Shown here: piece after piece, positions 18,463 through 27,036 of the stretch
Layout of the letters: each line of letters begins with the position of its first letter
How positions within the stretch are numbered: the first letter of the stretch is position 1
Assembly: GCF_022836935.1 (NCBI RefSeq)
Contig: NZ_CP083239.1
Location: 1,936,001-2,000,000 of the forward strand
Length of the DNA: 64,000 nt
Reading direction: 5' to 3'
Origin: Ancylobacter polymorphus
GTDB lineage: Bacteria > Pseudomonadota > Alphaproteobacteria > Rhizobiales > Xanthobacteraceae
Made by a program: the position numbers and the translations under genes
Notes under the pieces: model-generated
What the model was told of the DNA's origin: nothing
Seen by the model: the letters and a program-made list of their open reading frames with translations, nothing else
Database searches by the model: none

Positions 18463-18490
18463 AAAGGCCCGCCCCCCGGCGGGCCTTTTT
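18463..18490 (+). terminator. Rho-independent terminator of the pnt operon
   Basis: An 11-base perfect stem (18463-18473 with 18478-18488, loop CCCC) running into TTTTT. The left arm starts with AAA, so it could work weakly in reverse, but the orientation fits pntB transcription. Confidence 0.88.
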
Positions 18491-18546
18491 GCCATGGGGG
18501 CAGGGGGCTTAACCCGCTGTCAACCAAGACGGGTTACCGTCTTCCC

Positions 18547-19833
18547 ATGACGCGCGGCGTATCCTGGTTTTTCGTAGCCCCGCTCGTCCTTCTGGGGCTT
18601 TCGGGTTGCAAGTTCGGGCTGTTCGATCAGCGCGAACCCTGGCGCACGGAAGCTGAAGAAAGGTGTTTGGCGGAGGGCCGCGTGAAGCCCTCCGCCTTCA
18701 TCGTTCAGGACCGCGCCATCAACGGCGCCGGCACCTGCGGCATGGACCATGCCTTCCGCATCACGGCTTTTTCCGAAGGATCTGTTGAGGTTAGCCCGCG
18801 TGCGACGCTGGCCTGCCCGATGACCTCGGCCGTCGACCAATGGGTGACGCAAGATGTTCAGCCCGCCGCCATGGCCTGGTTCGGGCAGCCCGTGGTCAAG
18901 ATCAAGCAGATGTCGTCCTATTCCTGCCGGCGCATGAACGGGGCGACGACGGGCAAGATTTCCGAACATGCTTTCGGCAACGGGCTCGACATCGGCGGCT
19001 TCGTTCTGGCCGACGGGCGCGAGATTTCGGTGCGCAAGGACTGGAAGGGCAGCGCCGATGCGCGCGGCTTCCTGCGCACCGTGCAGGCGGATGCGTGCGA
19101 GCGGTTCACCGTCGTGCTGGCGCCCGGCTCGAACATCTATCACTACGATCACATCCACATCGACCTGATGCGCCGCGCCTCCGGCTCCACCACCTGTAAA
19201 CCCTTGGCGCAGCGTCCGATTCCGCCGCGCTTGCCGGTGTATAAAGCGCCCGCCTACAAGGCGCCGCCCTATGGCGCGTCCTGGCAGACGGGCCCGATGT
19301 CGTCCGTGCCGGGCGCGGCTCAGCCAGCGGAAGACTATGGCCCGGCGGGCGACGAGCAGGAGGGTTATGACGAGGCAGCTGCCCCCGCGCCGCTCGCGCC
19401 TGCGCCTTTGGCCCCCGTCCGCCCGGCCGCCGCCCGCGCCGCCCCCGCTCCCGCTCCCGCCTATCCGCCCGCGCAGGCCTACCAGGCGCCGAGCCGTGCC
19501 CCCGCCGGGAGTGTCGGGGCGCCAATGGTGCTGACCCCTCCGGCCGTAAACCCTTATGAGAACGGGGGATATGCGGCCGACCCCTATCCGGCGCCCGCTC
19601 CGGCCTATCCCGCGCAAAGCTACCCGGCGCCCCGCGCGCCCGCGCCGACTCCGGCCGCACCGGCTTCAACGCGTCCTCCCGGCCTGCTGCCCCCCGGCAG
19701 CATCCCGCTGGCGAAATGGCTGGGGCTCGACACCACACCGACGGGCGCGACGGGGAATGCACGTTCTTTCACCACCCAGCGGGAGTTTGCCAGTCCGATC
19801 CTCGCCCCGGAAGCCAAGGTGGGGACAGACTGA
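18547..19833 (+). CDS. Extensin-like lipoprotein with Pro-rich C-terminal half
   Basis: 428 residues. The N-terminus is a lipoprotein signal (LLGLSGC, lipid Cys at about 21). Residues 25-220 are an extensin-like C domain with a possible LAS-type metallopeptidase arrangement: SEHAFGNGLDIGGF (His and Asp) and YHYDHIHIDL (His-x-His), similar to VanX/M15 peptidases. The rest is Pro/Ala/Tyr-rich low-complexity sequence, probably spanning the periplasm. A role in peptide trimming of peptidoglycan is plausible given the adjacent lytic transglycosylase and amidase, but unproven. No clear ribosome-binding site is seen, so the start is chosen for the lipobox. Confidence 0.82.
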   Translation: MTRGVSWFFVAPLVLLGLSGCKFGLFDQREPWRTEAEERCLAEGRVKPSAFIVQDRAINGAGTCGMDHAFRITAFSEGSVEVSPRATLACPMTSAVDQWVTQDVQPAAMAWFGQPVVKIKQMSSYSCRRMNGATTGKISEHAFGNGLDIGGFVLADGREISVRKDWKGSADARGFLRTVQADACERFTVVLAPGSNIYHYDHIHIDLMRRASGSTTCKPLAQRPIPPRLPVYKAPAYKAPPYGASWQTGPMSSVPGAAQPAEDYGPAGDEQEGYDEAAAPAPLAPAPLAPVRPAAARAAPAPAPAYPPAQAYQAPSRAPAGSVGAPMVLTPPAVNPYENGGYAADPYPAPAPAYPAQSYPAPRAPAPTPAAPASTRPPGLLPPGSIPLAKWLGLDTTPTGATGNARSFTTQREFASPILAPEAKVGTD

Positions 19834-19845
19834 GGCGCCGCTCGC

Positions 19846-20655
19846 TCAATCAAGCAGCGTGTCGAGGCCACGCTTGACCCCCACCCAGCCCTGTACCTTG
19901 CGGGCGGCGAGCAGCGTACCCGCGACATAGGGCGCGGCAGACGAGCCGGCATCGTGGCGGATGGTGAGCCGCTCGTCCGGCGCGCCGAAGACCGCTTCCA
20001 CCCCCAGCACGAAGGAGGGCAGGCGCAGCGCGTGCACCCGCACCTCGCGCGGGCCCTCGCCGAAGGCGCCGCCGCGCGTTTCCGGCACGCCGACCACCTC
20101 GGCTATGGGGCGCGAGGTCGCCGGCTGACGCACGCCCGCCAGCGCTTCGGCGAGTTCGCGGCCTGTGCCGGAAGGGGCGTCCGGCTTGCCGGCCGAGGCG
20201 TAGTCGATGAGTTCGACATCGGCGACGTACTTTGCCGCCTCCAGCGTGAACCGCTTGAGCAGGGTTGCGGTGATGGAAAAATTGCCGGCCGCCAGCAGCC
20301 CTTTCTCGTGTGCCTTGGCCACCTCGTCGAGTTCGGCGTAGTCGGCAGCACCGAGCCCCGACGTTCCGATCACGACGCAAAGGCCGGCCTCCAAAGCGGC
20401 GCGGGCATTGGCTTTCACCACGCCGGGCTTGGTGTAGTCGATCAGCACATCGGCGGGAACGGTGAGGGCTTCCGCGACGCTGGCGAAGACCGGAACGCCG
20501 GTCGCGGCCCGACCGAGTGCGGTGCCGAGGTCGGCGCCAGCATGGGAGCGGGCGACGCCGGCGACGAGGTCGAGATCGGGCGCGGCGGCGATCGCGGGCG
20601 TGAGCGCGCGCCCGACCCAGCCGGTGGCCCCGGCGAGAATGATGCGGATCGCCAT
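19846..20655 (-). CDS. DapB-like dihydrodipicolinate reductase family protein lacking the catalytic His pair
   Basis: 269 residues with the DapB layout: N-terminal Rossmann fold (IILAGATGWVGRAL), DYTKPG, IGTSGL, then the C-terminal substrate domain with KPDAPSGTGRELAEAL. In E. coli DapB the residues before this motif are EAHHRHKVDAPSGT, where the His pair protonates the substrate; here the aligned residues are Ala153 and Ser154, while Lys157 and DAPSGT are retained. It may therefore be a diverged paralogue rather than the lysine-pathway enzyme. GAAGGAG lies 8 bases before the ATG at 20653-20655. Convergent with the extensin-like gene; rnpB follows upstream on the same strand. Confidence 0.8.
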   Translation of the reverse strand: MAIRIILAGATGWVGRALTPAIAAAPDLDLVAGVARSHAGADLGTALGRAATGVPVFASVAEALTVPADVLIDYTKPGVVKANARAALEAGLCVVIGTSGLGAADYAELDEVAKAHEKGLLAAGNFSITATLLKRFTLEAAKYVADVELIDYASAGKPDAPSGTGRELAEALAGVRQPATSRPIAEVVGVPETRGGAFGEGPREVRVHALRLPSFVLGVEAVFGAPDERLTIRHDAGSSAAPYVAGTLLAARKVQGWVGVKRGLDTLLD

Positions 20656-20739
20656 AGGGTGAGCTCCTTCACGGTTGACGGCAGCCAAGCCGTAGCAAGA
20701 CGTGAGCCCGGCGCCAATGGCGCGGGGGGAAGAGTGGGT

Positions 20740-21116
<377 letters not shown>

Positions 21117-21223
21117 GATCTGCACATGCGGGAGCGCGGCGCTGGCGTCAAGTGCGCGGGGGAAGAAGAGACAATCGGCGCCGCCCCGCCCACAGGGCAA
21201 ACCCTGCATACGGGGCGTTGGCG

Positions 21224-21742
21224 TCAGTTGGAAGCCATGATGGTGCGTGCCTTGGAGCAGTAGCTGCGTGCGGTCGATGACATGCGCTTGGCGCCGTGGC
21301 CGCCTTGATAGCGCATCACGGTGCCGCAGGTGTCGCCGCCCGCGAGACGATAGGCGCCGGCGAGGTAGCGCATGCCCCAGCGGATATTGGTCGCGGGCTC
21401 GTAGAGTTTCGCGCGGGAGCCCTTGTAGCCCATGCCGCGCGCCGTCTGGTGCTTGATCTGCATGAGACCGACCTCACCGGCGCGCCCGGTGGTCTGGACC
21501 TTCCAGTTGCTCTCGATGCGCACCACGGCGCGGGCGAGGGCGACGGGGATGCCGTTGGCGCGCGCCTCACGGTCGACGAGCGCGGTCAGGTTAGCTCTGG
21601 AGGATGAGAGGTTTATCTCGGAAGAATCACGGGGAGACGGCACCGGGCGCTCGAAAATCGATTTCGCATCCACGATGTTCGGTAGGAGTGGAATGAAGAG
21701 TGAGGAGACGAGCAGAGCAGAGAAGAGGCGGGAAACGTTCAT
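21224..21742 (-). CDS. Lytic transglycosylase (SLT domain), secreted
   Basis: 172 residues: signal peptide (LFSALLVSSLFIPLLPNIVDA), a short polar linker, then an SLT domain (about residues 50-165). The catalytic Glu is in VVRIESNWK; GEVGLMQIKHQTARGMGY and the NIRWGMRYLAG motif complete the family signature. The last part has two cysteines (TCGTVMRY and SYCSKA) that could form a disulphide. It cleaves MurNAc-GlcNAc bonds to anhydro-muropeptides, in remodelling or to open the wall for secretion systems. It is monocistronic. Confidence 0.92.
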   Translation of the reverse strand: MNVSRLFSALLVSSLFIPLLPNIVDAKSIFERPVPSPRDSSEINLSSSRANLTALVDREARANGIPVALARAVVRIESNWKVQTTGRAGEVGLMQIKHQTARGMGYKGSRAKLYEPATNIRWGMRYLAGAYRLAGGDTCGTVMRYQGGHGAKRMSSTARSYCSKARTIMASN

Positions 21743-21982
21743 CAGACGGTTAAAGCCTTTCGATCCGGTTTTGGCAGCCGGGGAAAAGCCAAGACAATCA
21801 GGTATGAATGTGACCTATGCCGCACAAGATCGGTCGCATTGCCGACAAGCGACGGCCGCAACCCCCCGGCAGTACCGCGCAATGTGGTGCCATCGCAGCG
21901 CGCGCGAACGATGCTTGCGGGACAGCGGCAGCACGCGCAGCATCCTGTCTCCGCCTGCTCATATTTGAGGCGGGGCGCTATT

Positions 21983-22789
21983 TCAGGCGGTCTCGGCGCT
22001 TGACGTTGTGCCCGCCACATCCGCCGGGCGTGCCGCGCAGAGCGCGTAAAGCGTCGCCAGCGTCGAGACATCGGCCACACCATCGACGCGAGCGCGGCGG
22101 AAATGCCGCTGGAAGGCCCGGACGACCGCCTCGGTCTGCGCGCAATAGGTGCCGCTCACCGGCACGCCATAGCCATAGAGGGCAAGCATGGCCTGGAGCG
22201 CTTCAATGGGCTGGCCGTGCTCGCCGCGCATGAAAAACCGTCCGTCGCTGGGCGGGACTTCCTCGACGAGATGCCCGACTCCGAAGCGGTGCAGGATTTC
22301 CCAAGGAAACTTCTCCCCAGGGTCGTCCTTTCGCATCGGCGCGACGTCGGAATGGGCGAGCACCCGGTCGGGCGGGATGGGCTGGCGCGACAGGATGTCC
22401 TTGGCCAGCGCCGTCACGGCCTCGATCTGGACGGCGGGGAAGGGCGGGTAGCCGAATTCGTGCCCGGGATTGGCGATTTCGATGCCGATCGCATGCGAGT
22501 TGATGTCGGTGGCCCCCGCCCAGAAGGCGGCACCGGCGTGCCAGGCGCGGCGCGCCTCCGGCACCAGCTGGAGAATGCGGCCATTCTCCAGAACCACGTA
22601 ATGCGCCGAGACTTGCCGCTCCGGCGCGCGCAGCCAGGCGACCGCCTCGGCGGTCGATTCCATGCCCGTATAGTGCAGCAGCAACATGTCCGGGCGGGCG
22701 ACCCCGAGGCGCGGGCCGTGGTTTGGCGAGGACAGAACCTCGGCGACCAGCGGCGAGTCGGGCGGGAAGGGGCTGTGGGTGTCGCTCAT
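21983..22789 (-). CDS. N-acetylmuramoyl-L-alanine amidase (Amidase_2 plus peptidoglycan-binding domain)
   Basis: 268 residues with an N-terminal type-2 amidase domain: LLLHYTGMES (zinc His), HYVVLENGRILQLVPEARRAWHAG, SHAIGIEIANPG, and the second His in RVLAHSDVAPMRKDDPG. The C-terminal 70 residues form a PG_binding_1 module (QPIEALQAMLALYGYGVPVSG ... AFQRHF). It resembles E. coli AmiD/AmpD, hydrolysing the MurNAc-L-Ala bond. No signal peptide is seen from the ATG at 22789, so it could be cytoplasmic (AmpD-like recycling). The in-frame ATG at 22843 gives no better signal. It is divergent from mraZ and shares its 292-base promoter region. Confidence 0.9.
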   Translation of the reverse strand: MSDTHSPFPPDSPLVAEVLSSPNHGPRLGVARPDMLLLHYTGMESTAEAVAWLRAPERQVSAHYVVLENGRILQLVPEARRAWHAGAAFWAGATDINSHAIGIEIANPGHEFGYPPFPAVQIEAVTALAKDILSRQPIPPDRVLAHSDVAPMRKDDPGEKFPWEILHRFGVGHLVEEVPPSDGRFFMRGEHGQPIEALQAMLALYGYGVPVSGTYCAQTEAVVRAFQRHFRRARVDGVADVSTLATLYALCAARPADVAGTTSSAETA

Positions 22790-22885
22790 CCCGCAGCAGC
22801 TAATGCCGGACCCAGCGTGATTCAACAGATTCTTAAGGTTCATGGGGCGTTAATGCCGGGATGCCGACTGCGGCGGAATCACCTG

Positions 22886-22916
22886 TGTGGAAGCCCCACA
22901 GACAGTGGTCTGCCAC
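22886..22916. promoter_or_regulatory. Two tandem small dyads upstream of the mraZ promoter
   Basis: TGTGG-N5-CCACA (22886-22900) followed 4 bases later by GTGG-TCTG-CCAC (22905-22916). Their centres lie about 17.5 bases apart, just upstream of the candidate -35 at 22927. The GTGG half-sites could be an operator for MraZ or another regulator of the dcw cluster; this is inference. Confidence 0.4.
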
Positions 22917-22926
22917 GGTCATTCCA

Positions 22927-22955
22927 TTGACGACCATCATATCCCATGGTATCCC
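22927..22955 (+). promoter_or_regulatory. mraZ: Candidate sigma70 promoter for mraZ/dcw cluster
   Basis: TTGACG (22927-22932), 17-base spacer, TATCCC (22950-22955). The -35 is good, the -10 moderate. Transcription would start about 120 bases before mraZ. It lies directly downstream of two dyads. Confidence 0.45.
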
Positions 22956-23081
22956 AGATCATCCCGTTGCAGTACTGCGTAACCAAGGCCGACGGCGCCG
23001 TTTCGGCGCTGGTCGCTCGGCATTTGGTGCGCGGCGAGCACATTGCGACGGGGCGTGTTTGCGTAGGGGCGTGCCGGGCCG

Positions 23082-23561
23082 ATGGAACGTTTCGTATCGA
23101 CCTACCCGATGCGGCTCGATTCCAAGGGCCGGATGTCGATCCCGGCGCCGTACCGCGCACTTCTTGCGCGGGACGGGCTGGAGCACCTGTACTGCCATCC
23201 GGCGCTCGACCTTCCCGCCCTGCAGGCGGGCGGCGCGCGGCTGATGGCGGGGATCGACGCCCTGATCGCGCGGTATCCGTCCTATTCGGAAGCGCGGGAG
23301 GAACTGGCGGGCGCGCTCTACGGGGCGATCGAGATGGTCAAGCTCGATCCGGAGGGCCGCGTGATGCTCGGCGAGGGGCTGAAAGCCCATGCGCACATCA
23401 AGGACGAGGCCGTTCTGGTCGGCCTCGGGGATCATTTTCGGATCTGGGAGCCCGAGCGCTTCCGGGCGCATCTGGCGGAGGCCACTGCCAGAGTGCGCGC
23501 GCTGAAGCAGGAGATCGGCTCTCAGGGGGCGACGCGGGATTCCCGCGCCGATGGGGCATGA
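23082..23561 (+). CDS. mraZ: MraZ, transcriptional regulator of the dcw cluster
   Basis: A 159-residue protein with two tandem AbrB-like swapped-hairpin repeats: [20 protein letters not shown] (first) and [18 protein letters not shown] (second). MraZ proteins bind direct repeats in front of their own cluster and repress or tune it. It leads the dcw cluster and overlaps rsmH by 4 bases (ATGA). The C-terminal 20 residues are an extra polar tail. Confidence 0.95.
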   Translation: MERFVSTYPMRLDSKGRMSIPAPYRALLARDGLEHLYCHPALDLPALQAGGARLMAGIDALIARYPSYSEAREELAGALYGAIEMVKLDPEGRVMLGEGLKAHAHIKDEAVLVGLGDHFRIWEPERFRAHLAEATARVRALKQEIGSQGATRDSRADGA

Positions 23562-24595
23562 TGACGGGTCGCGGCGGTTCGGAGACGGACGCTGCCGGCG
23601 GACCGGCCCGTCATCTGCCTGTCCTGCTGAACGAAGTTCTGCATTATCTCGCCCCGCAGCCGGGCGGCGTCTATGTCGACGGCACCTTCGGCGCCGGCGG
23701 CTACACGCGTGCCATTCTCGATGCGGCGGATTGCCGGGTAATCGCCATCGACCGCGACCCCAACGCCATTCGCGACGGGCAGGCGCTGGTCGCGGAATTC
23801 GACGGACGCCTCACGCTGGTGCCGGAGCGCTTCAGTGCGCTCGATGCGGTGGTGGAGGCGCAGGGCGAGCCGTTCGTCGATGGCGTCGTGCTGGATATCG
23901 GCGTCTCCTCCATGCAGCTTGACGAGGGTGAGCGCGGCTTTTCCTTCCGCCGCGACGGGCCGCTCGACATGCGGATGTCGCAGGACGGGCCCTCCGCCGC
24001 CGATCTGGTGGCGAAGCTCTCCGAGACCGAACTCGCCAATCTCATCTACCGCTTCGGCGAGGAGCGTCGCTCGCGCGCGGTGGCGCGCGCCATCGTGGAA
24101 GCGCGGGTGCAGACGCCGATCGAACGCACGCTACAGCTTGCCGACATCATCTCCAAGGTGGTGTGGGCGAAGCCGCACGAGCCGCATCCGGCCACCCGCA
24201 CCTTTCAGGCACTGCGCATCGCGGTGAATGACGAGCTTGGCGAACTCGCCCGTGCGCTCGAATCCGCCGAGCGCATTCTAAAGCCCGGCGGTCGGCTGGT
24301 GGTGGTGACCTTCCACTCGCTGGAAGACCGCATCGTCAAGAATTTCCTCGCCAACCGCGCCAAGGTCGCCGCCGGTTCACGTCATCTGCCGGCGGTGGCG
24401 GGTGCGGCGCCGAGCTTCACGCTCGTGGCGCGCGGCGCGGTCGAGCCGGGTGAAGAGGAACGGGCGGCCAATCCGCGGGCCCGCTCGTCCAAGCTGCGGG
24501 CCGCCGCCCGTACCGCCGCGCCGGCGCATGCCGGGGGTGACCTTGGCTCGCTGCTGCCGCCTCTGCCCGCCCTTGATGCTCCCCGCCGTCGCTGA
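23558..24595 (+). CDS. rsmH: 16S rRNA m4C1402 methyltransferase RsmH (MraW)
   Basis: A 345-residue SAM-dependent methyltransferase acting on 16S rRNA C1402. Family motifs: [19 protein letters not shown], the SAM site [61 protein letters not shown] and [18 protein letters not shown]. It starts at the tandem ATGATG at 23558, overlapping the mraZ stop. The C-terminus extends into a basic Ala-rich tail. Standard second gene of the dcw cluster. Confidence 0.96.
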   Translation: MMTGRGGSETDAAGGPARHLPVLLNEVLHYLAPQPGGVYVDGTFGAGGYTRAILDAADCRVIAIDRDPNAIRDGQALVAEFDGRLTLVPERFSALDAVVEAQGEPFVDGVVLDIGVSSMQLDEGERGFSFRRDGPLDMRMSQDGPSAADLVAKLSETELANLIYRFGEERRSRAVARAIVEARVQTPIERTLQLADIISKVVWAKPHEPHPATRTFQALRIAVNDELGELARALESAERILKPGGRLVVVTFHSLEDRIVKNFLANRAKVAAGSRHLPAVAGAAPSFTLVARGAVEPGEEERAANPRARSSKLRAAARTAAPAHAGGDLGSLLPPLPALDAPRRR

Positions 24596-24604
24596 GGTCG
24601 AGAC

Positions 24605-25198
24605 ATGTTCCGCATACTCAACGCCGTTTCGGTCATCGCGCTGCTCGCGGCGGCGGGCATCGTCTACCATGTCAAATATTCCTCGGCCTTCGAGGCGCAG
24701 GAAATCGCCAAGCTGCGGACCGAAATCCGGTCCGAGCGCGACCGCATCGCGATTCTCCATGCCGAGTGGGCCCGCCGCACCGCGCCCGACCGCGTTCAGG
24801 CCCTGGCGGAGAAGCACCTCGACATGCAGCCGCTCGATGTCGACCATATGGACCGTCTCGCCAGCCTTCCCGCCAAGCCGGACGCAGGCGGCGACGGGCT
24901 GAGCGGTATGATCGAGGCGCTGGTGGACGGTCCCTCTCTCAATCCGCCAACGCCGGAAGCGGCCGCGCCGAAGCCGTCGAAGCCCGCGCGCACCGCTCCG
25001 GTCGCCAAGCTGCCGGACGATGCGCCGCTGCCCGAACAGCCCTTCTCCGCCGAACCGTTGCCCCTGTCGGCGATGCCCCCGGCGGGAACGATGGGGACCG
25101 CCCGTCGCAGCCCCGCCGGCGCGCAGGGCGTTGTCGGCGCGCCGCTCAACCCGGTTACGGCGGCGCCGCTGCTTCCGCCCGGCGATATCGGCCAGTAA
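24605..25198 (+). CDS. ftsL: Cell division protein FtsL
   Basis: 197 residues in the FtsL position. A short N-terminus and one membrane helix (FRILNAVSVIALLAAAGIVYHV) lead to a periplasmic leucine-zipper-like segment (SAFEAQEIAKLRTEIRSERDRIAILHAEWARRTAPDRVQALAEKHL), the FtsL core that pairs with FtsB and FtsQ. The region after residue 90 is an Ala/Pro-rich low-complexity tail not found in short FtsL proteins. GAGG lies upstream of the ATG. Confidence 0.9.
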   Translation: MFRILNAVSVIALLAAAGIVYHVKYSSAFEAQEIAKLRTEIRSERDRIAILHAEWARRTAPDRVQALAEKHLDMQPLDVDHMDRLASLPAKPDAGGDGLSGMIEALVDGPSLNPPTPEAAAPKPSKPARTAPVAKLPDDAPLPEQPFSAEPLPLSAMPPAGTMGTARRSPAGAQGVVGAPLNPVTAAPLLPPGDIGQ

Positions 25199-25213
25199 GC
25201 GCGAGGTGGCACC

Positions 25214-26998
25214 ATGAGCATCGTTTCCAACCTCTCCGCCCCCGCGATCGGCCGGCGCCTGCTTCGTCTGCCGCACGCCTTGCTGCGTGGGCTGCTCGCC
25301 ATTGTGCGGGCCGCCTTCGGGCGCGGCCGGCCGGAAGCTCATGCCGTCGCCCGCGCGCGCATCGTGCTCTGCATGATCGTGTTCGGCGGCGTCTACCTCG
25401 CCATTGGCGGCCGGCTCGCCATGCTCGCCTCGGCGCCCGAGGGCGCCGTGGCGCGGCGCATCGTTGCCACCGATGCGGTCGCCTCGGCGCGGCCGGACAT
25501 TGTCGACCGCAACGGGCTGGTGCTGGCCACCGATGTGAAGTCCGCCTCGCTCTATGGCGAACCCCGCCGGCTGATCGATGTCGACGAGGCGGTCGAGGCA
25601 CTCACCGCCGTTCTGCCCGACCTCGATGCCAACGAACTGCGCCAGCGGCTCTCCACCGATCGCGGCTTCATCTGGCTGAAGCGCGACATCACCCCGCAGC
25701 AGCAGCGGGAAATCCACAATCTCGGCCTGCCTGGCATCGGCTTCATGACCGAGAACCGGCGCATCTATCCGGGTGGCACGCTGGGCGCCCATGTGCTCGG
25801 TTCGACAAACATCGACAATCAGGGCATTGCCGGCATCGAGAAATGGGTCGACACGCGCGGGCTTTCCGATCTCCACCTCGCGGGCTTTGCGACGGACCGC
25901 CAGCAGGAGCCGGTGGAACTGGCGCTCGATCTGCGCGTGCAGCACGTGCTGCGCGACGAGCTTTTCGCCGCCAAGGAGAAGTTCAAGGCCATCGCCGCCG
26001 CGGGAACGGTGGTGGATGTGCGCACCGGCGAGATCGTCGCCATGGCCTCGCTGCCGGATTTCGACGCCAATGACCCGGCGCGCTCGCTCGACCCGAAAAA
26101 CCTCAACCGCCTCACCACCGGCGTGTTCGAGATGGGGTCGACCTTCAAGGCGCTGACCTTCGCCATGGCGCTGGACAGCGGCCGCTTCAACATCAACTCG
26201 ACGCTGGACGCGCGCGGGGCGCTGAGCTTCGGGCGTTTCAAGATCAGCGACTATCATGCGGAAAACCGCGTGCTGACGCTCCCCGAAGTGTTCCTGTTCT
26301 CATCGAATATCGGCACCGCAAAAATGGCGCTGTCGCTTGGCGTGGACGCGCACAAGGCGTTCCTCGCCAAGGCCGGGCAGCTGGACCGGCTGCGCACGGA
26401 ACTCCCGGAAAGCGCCATGCCGATCGTGCCCAAGCGTTGGGGAGAGGTGAACACCGCGACCATCGCCTTCGGCCATGGCCTGGCAGTCGCGCCGCTTCAG
26501 GCGGTGATGGCGGTGAACGCGCTGGTCAATGGCGGCTATCTCATTCCCCCGACCTTCCTCAAACGGACGCGGGAGGAGGCGATGGCGCTCGGCACGCCGA
26601 TCATCAAGCCGGAAACCAGCGCCAAGATGCGCTACCTGCTGCGGCTCAATGCCGAGAAGGGTTCGGCCAAGAAGGTCAACGTCCCCGGCTTCTATGCCGG
26701 CGGCAAGACCGGCACGGCGGAAAAGGTCATCAATGGCCGCTATTCCAAGACGCGGCTGCTCACGACCTTCACCGGGGTGTTTCCGATGGACAATCCGCAG
26801 TACCTCGTGCTGGTGATGCTGGACGAGCCTCAGCCGGTCGAGGGTACCTATGGCTTCGCTACCTCCGGCTGGAACGCGGCGCCGACCACGGGCAAGATCA
26901 TCTCCCGCATCGCGCCGATGCTGGGCATCATGCCGCGTACGGATATGCCGCCTGCCGAAAGCCTGCTCGCCAACACGACGCTGGCCCGGGCGCAGTGA
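25214..26998 (+). CDS. ftsI: Peptidoglycan transpeptidase FtsI (PBP3)
   Basis: 594 residues: short cytoplasmic part, one membrane helix (IVLCMIVFGGVYLAIGGRLAML), a pedestal domain with RPDIVDRNGLVLATD, then the transpeptidase with SxxK as STFK (about 309-312, acyl-serine), SSN near 363 and KTG near 498. It crosslinks septal peptidoglycan and works with FtsW. GAGGTGG precedes the ATG. The N-terminal cytoplasmic part (about 50 residues) is longer than in E. coli. Third-party Ntn maturation motifs are absent. Confidence 0.95.
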   Translation: MSIVSNLSAPAIGRRLLRLPHALLRGLLAIVRAAFGRGRPEAHAVARARIVLCMIVFGGVYLAIGGRLAMLASAPEGAVARRIVATDAVASARPDIVDRNGLVLATDVKSASLYGEPRRLIDVDEAVEALTAVLPDLDANELRQRLSTDRGFIWLKRDITPQQQREIHNLGLPGIGFMTENRRIYPGGTLGAHVLGSTNIDNQGIAGIEKWVDTRGLSDLHLAGFATDRQQEPVELALDLRVQHVLRDELFAAKEKFKAIAAAGTVVDVRTGEIVAMASLPDFDANDPARSLDPKNLNRLTTGVFEMGSTFKALTFAMALDSGRFNINSTLDARGALSFGRFKISDYHAENRVLTLPEVFLFSSNIGTAKMALSLGVDAHKAFLAKAGQLDRLRTELPESAMPIVPKRWGEVNTATIAFGHGLAVAPLQAVMAVNALVNGGYLIPPTFLKRTREEAMALGTPIIKPETSAKMRYLLRLNAEKGSAKKVNVPGFYAGGKTGTAEKVINGRYSKTRLLTTFTGVFPMDNPQYLVLVMLDEPQPVEGTYGFATSGWNAAPTTGKIISRIAPMLGIMPRTDMPPAESLLANTTLARAQ

Positions 26999-27036
26999 TG
27001 TAAAAGGCGCCCGTCGTGGCGCGCAGGACGACGCCA

